Source of the DNA: an uncultured Anaerolineae bacterium
Lineage (GTDB): Bacteria > Chloroflexota > Anaerolineae > Promineifilales > Promineifilaceae
DNA length: 64,000 nucleotides
Assembly: GCA_905479495.1 (NCBI GenBank)
Contig: CAJQMR010000003.1
Span: forward strand, 248,001-312,000
Direction of reading: 5' to 3'
Below, in pieces: positions 62,037 to 64,000 of this stretch. The stretch's first letter is position 1, and every line of letters begins with the position of its first letter. The position numbers and the translations under genes were made by a program. The notes under the pieces were generated by a model, which did no database searches, was not told the origin of the DNA, and was given only the letters and a program-made list of their open reading frames with translations.

Positions 62037-62333
62037 TTAAATTGTAATCAGTGAATCCTCTGTGCCATACTGATTGGCCACGTAAGCATCGGCATCCCAA
62101 TCATTTTCCCAGCGTTCGTTATCCAACAAATAGCGGAAGCGGTAAGATTGCCCCGGTTCCAACGAAACGGTAACACTAAAACTGCCATCCTTGAGCTTTT
62201 TCATGGGATGTTTGGTGGGACTCCAATCATTAAATTCGCCGCAAAGATGAACCATTTCTGCACTGACATCTGAGGGCAGTTTAAACGTGACCCGACATGA
62301 GCTTCCAGTTTTTGAATAATTCTTTTTGAGCAT
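62037..62333 (-). CDS. CBM48/isoamylase-early-set glycogen-binding-like protein
   Basis: A 98-residue stand-alone carbohydrate-binding module of the CBM48/AMPK-beta type. It has RVTFKLPSDVSAEMVHLCGEFNDWSPTKHPM (Trp of GEFNDW), SFSVTVSLEPGQSYRFRYLLDNERWENDWDADAY and ends with a short hydrophobic tail. TAGGAG precedes the ATG. Such proteins are thought to bind alpha-glucans or regulate partners. It is monocistronic here, with its own terminator, and no glycogen gene is near. Confidence 0.9.
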   Translation of the reverse strand: MLKKNYSKTGSSCRVTFKLPSDVSAEMVHLCGEFNDWSPTKHPMKKLKDGSFSVTVSLEPGQSYRFRYLLDNERWENDWDADAYVANQYGTEDSLITI

Positions 62334-62361
62334 TTTTTAAACTCCTACGATCACCTATTTG

Positions 62362-63339
62362 CTAATTTAAATCAGAATCTTCTTCTGAGGAGGACTCTTT
62401 TTCTTCTAAATTAACAACTTCTTCTAAAGGGGGCAAGCTGTTGCTGCCCAGCAAGCGTCGTACCTGCCGCGTTAACCGGGGCAAGCCCGCCTCACGGTAT
62501 TCATCTGCTAAAAATTGGGCCAGGTCAGCCAGGTTTTCATGAAGCCCATACCGCTCTTCGAGTCGTTCGCGGTGCTGGGAAAGCCATACAAACAGATCGG
62601 CCTCGGTACGGCCAGGAAAATCTGCCAACAGGGTAGAATCCTGGATTATCTGCACCGTTGGCAGGTAAATCATTTCATACCAGGCATCAACGGCCGTTTC
62701 CCAAGCCATCTCCTCACCATCAATCCGTGCTAAAATTTGTCGTAAATTATGAATTTGGGCTTGAAGTTCTGTATAACGTCCTGGTGAGGTAAAGTGAATG
62801 TTGTGGTCTGGATAGCGCTCCGCCAACCCGGTTTTGTCCATAAAGTTTTGTTCACCCAGCTGAATAAAAATATGATCCAGATCATCCGTCGGCTCAATCT
62901 CGAAATCAACCGGATAAGCCATGACGTGCGCCTCGATAGTGGCCATGTCTAGCTGTCGTGCCACCGAAACACGATGGTTGCCATCTTTCACAAAATAGAT
63001 ATTACCCACCTGATACAGCTCAATCGGAGGCCAACCCATCCGGGCAGCCAGCGCATCTACCGCCACCCAACGGTCTTCTATACTGTTGGTAAGCGGCAGA
63101 AATTTACGGGTAAACGTTTTGTAACGGCCAACGCTGCCTACAATCGCATCCAACGGCACTTCAATAACACCACGGTAGTAAGGGTTTTGCTGCTGTAAAT
63201 TGGTGCGGATGGCTTCAAACGGCAGCAGGTTGATATCCTCACCGGTGAGCCGGGCAGCTATTTGGGCGCGGGCCGCCTGACGGCGCGCCTGCTCAAAACG
63301 CTGTCGGGCATGCAATTTAGGATTCGCAAATTCACTCAT
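62362..63339 (-). CDS. ParB/sulfiredoxin-fold protein of unknown function
   Basis: About 325 residues, starting at ATG 63339 (MSEFANPKLHARQRFEQ); an upstream GTG at 63408 is in frame but runs through an ACGGCCGT site and has no ribosome site. The centre (about 65-150) has GVIEVPLDAIVGSVGRYKTFTRKFLPL and YFVKDGNHRVSVARQLDMATIEAHV; the DGNHR motif is that of ParB/Srx nucleotide-binding folds. The C-terminal half is helical and the tail is acidic (EEKESSSEEDSDLN). No partner gene suggests a role. Possibly a regulator; the family is not certain. Confidence 0.65.
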   Translation of the reverse strand: MSEFANPKLHARQRFEQARRQAARAQIAARLTGEDINLLPFEAIRTNLQQQNPYYRGVIEVPLDAIVGSVGRYKTFTRKFLPLTNSIEDRWVAVDALAARMGWPPIELYQVGNIYFVKDGNHRVSVARQLDMATIEAHVMAYPVDFEIEPTDDLDHIFIQLGEQNFMDKTGLAERYPDHNIHFTSPGRYTELQAQIHNLRQILARIDGEEMAWETAVDAWYEMIYLPTVQIIQDSTLLADFPGRTEADLFVWLSQHRERLEERYGLHENLADLAQFLADEYREAGLPRLTRQVRRLLGSNSLPPLEEVVNLEEKESSSEEDSDLN

Positions 63340-63482
63340 AACCGATCTATAGTAAAAATTCTTTTGCGGCCATACATCAGATAAGTTGTTAGAATAACGG
63401 CCGTTCACACTTGTACAGTTTCATGCAATCAGCAAAAAGATTTCGCAGAGAAGCTAAAGGCAATTGGGCCGATTCCTTGAAC

Positions 63483-63533
63483 AAAAGCGGGCGCATCGGG
63501 CTTTCTTAATTTCAAACACTTTCCCGCTTTTAC
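63483..63533. repeat. AAAAGCGGG...CCCGCTTTT inverted repeat, copy 2
   Basis: AAAAGCGGG (63483-63491) and CTTTCCCGCTTTTAC (63519-63533). The right arm is identical to the one at 39069-39083 after xylB. It lies in the divergent gap between the ParB/Srx-like gene and psuG; the rest of that gap (63340-63612) shows no gene. Confidence 0.8.
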
Positions 63534-63612
63534 GCAATAGGTAGGTTGTAAATTTATGGCGGCTTGATGAGGTCTGTAGCTATAAGATACCATGATTTTA
63601 TGAGGATAATCA

Positions 63613-64000
63613 ATGCACAATTTTTTACAGGTTTTACCAGAGGTGGCCGAGGCTTTTACCCAAAACAAACCAGTGGTGGCCCTGGAAAGCACCGTTATCA
63701 CCCACGGGTTACCTTATCCAGATAACGTCGCGACGGCCGTCCAGATGCAAACGGCCGTCCGCGAAGGCGGTGCCATTCCGGCCACCATCGCCATTATTCA
63801 GGGGCAGGTGCATGTGGGCTTAACCGATGATGAGCTGGAATATTTAGGCCAATTGGCAGGAACGGCCGTCCGCAAATGCAGCCGCCGCGATATTCCTCTG
63901 GCCATTGGCAACAAAGAAAATGGGGCCACCACTGTGGCTGGTACCATGATTCTGGCCCACCGCGCTGGCATTCGCCTGTTTGCGACTGGAGGCATCGGCG
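63613..64000 (+). CDS. psuG: Pseudouridine-5'-phosphate glycosidase, 3' end beyond window
   Basis: The first 129 codons are present; the gene runs off the window. PsuG splits pseudouridine 5'-phosphate into uracil and ribose 5-phosphate. Conserved parts: VVALESTVITHGLPYPDN (catalytic Glu near 24), VREGGAIPATIAIIQGQVHVGL, and the lysine/arginine stretch VRKCSRRDIPLA (Schiff-base lysine). TGAGGAT precedes the ATG. Three ACGGCCGT sites lie within 130 bases, two only 10 bases apart. A psuK or transporter may follow outside. Confidence 0.93.
   Translation, partial: MHNFLQVLPEVAEAFTQNKPVVALESTVITHGLPYPDNVATAVQMQTAVREGGAIPATIAIIQGQVHVGLTDDELEYLGQLAGTAVRKCSRRDIPLAIGNKENGATTVAGTMILAHRAGIRLFATGGIG

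Larger units (their letters stand above)
478..63867. repeat. Highly iterated palindrome ACGGCCGT, ~109 sites
   Basis: By hand scan I count about 109 exact copies of the octamer in 64 kb, one per roughly 590 bases, where about one is expected by chance. Most lie inside genes of either strand and in all three frames, giving Thr-Ala-Val, Asn/Asp/Tyr-Gly-Arg, or Arg-Pro. Many extend to AACGGCCGTT or GAAACGGCCGTTTC. Sample positions: 478, 3185, 5790, 7475, 13516, 19770, 30870, 38052, 44938, 51308, 57083, 63860. Near-copies such as ACGGCCGC also occur. Sites are rare in 579-3183, 22557-24845, 39705-41200, 42778-44446 and 58058-60030. Confidence 0.95.

Noticed and set aside
1..64000. tRNA or rRNA genes
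   Set aside because: I looked for TTCGA-loop and acceptor patterns and found only isolated matches within coding sequence; a proper covariance search was not possible.

Overview
The window reads as one stretch of a mid-to-high-GC bacterial chromosome, most likely a heterotrophic member of the Chloroflexota (Anaerolineae/Ardenticatenia-like). That placement is an inference from gene style: a MalT-type ATPase fused to a BTAD activator domain, Thr/Pro-rich PTATNTP linkers, lipoproteins with ABC-transporter neighbours, PPC-repeat proteins, a sortase and an LCP protein. No rRNA, tRNA, CRISPR array, prophage or transposase was seen.

Layout. 1-2666 is the 5' part (on the minus strand) of a very large secreted repeat protein. 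3009-9853 holds an AraC regulator, HisC, a giant STAND-HEAT-BTAD regulator, a 61-aa protein and a lipoprotein. 9926-13693 is a secreted ExeM-like nuclease. 13772-38922 is a large pentose/xylan utilisation region: a FAD-linked 2-hydroxyacid dehydrogenase, a XylX-like dehydratase, an SMP-30 lactonase and GH43 on the minus strand; then on the plus strand a Gfo/Idh/MocA dehydrogenase, LacI regulator 1, ABC transporter 1, a GH31 alpha-xylosidase, LacI regulator 2, ABC transporter 2, a GH3 enzyme, xylose isomerase, an APH-like kinase and xylulokinase. Both the isomerase route and parts of an oxidative (Weimberg-like) route for xylose are present. 39095-40220 has a Flp-type pilin and an Imm53-like immunity protein. 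40420-43326 is a quinone/electrophile-response operon of MhqR-MhqO/E-MhqD type. 43555-44531 has a SUFU-like protein and an unknown small protein. 44733-51429 pairs a 4-hydroxybutyryl-CoA dehydratase-like enzyme with hypF-hypC-hypD-hypE. 51555-52849 is a PadR regulator with its membrane partner. 52893-62333 is mostly cell-surface genes (sortase, GT39-like enzyme, LCP protein, PPC lipoprotein, Thr/Pro-stalk protein, PpiC foldase, CBM48 protein). The window ends with a ParB/Srx-like protein and a truncated pseudouridine-5'-phosphate glycosidase.

The strongest unexplained signal is not a gene. The palindrome ACGGCCGT occurs about 109 times by my hand count (chance expectation is about one), mostly inside genes, like the HIP1 palindrome of cyanobacteria. 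A second layer is several families of short dispersed inverted repeats that occupy many intergenic gaps, including every gap of the Mhq-like operon and most gaps of the ABC-transporter operons. Some of these repeats have entered coding sequence in frame: three sites in HypF, one in the BTAD regulator, and the 3' ends of HisC and of the dehydratase gene. Several operators can be read directly: LacI-type sites at 20385, 28228 and 29392, a MarR-type palindrome at 43406, and a 20-bp inverted repeat over the padR promoter at 51497.
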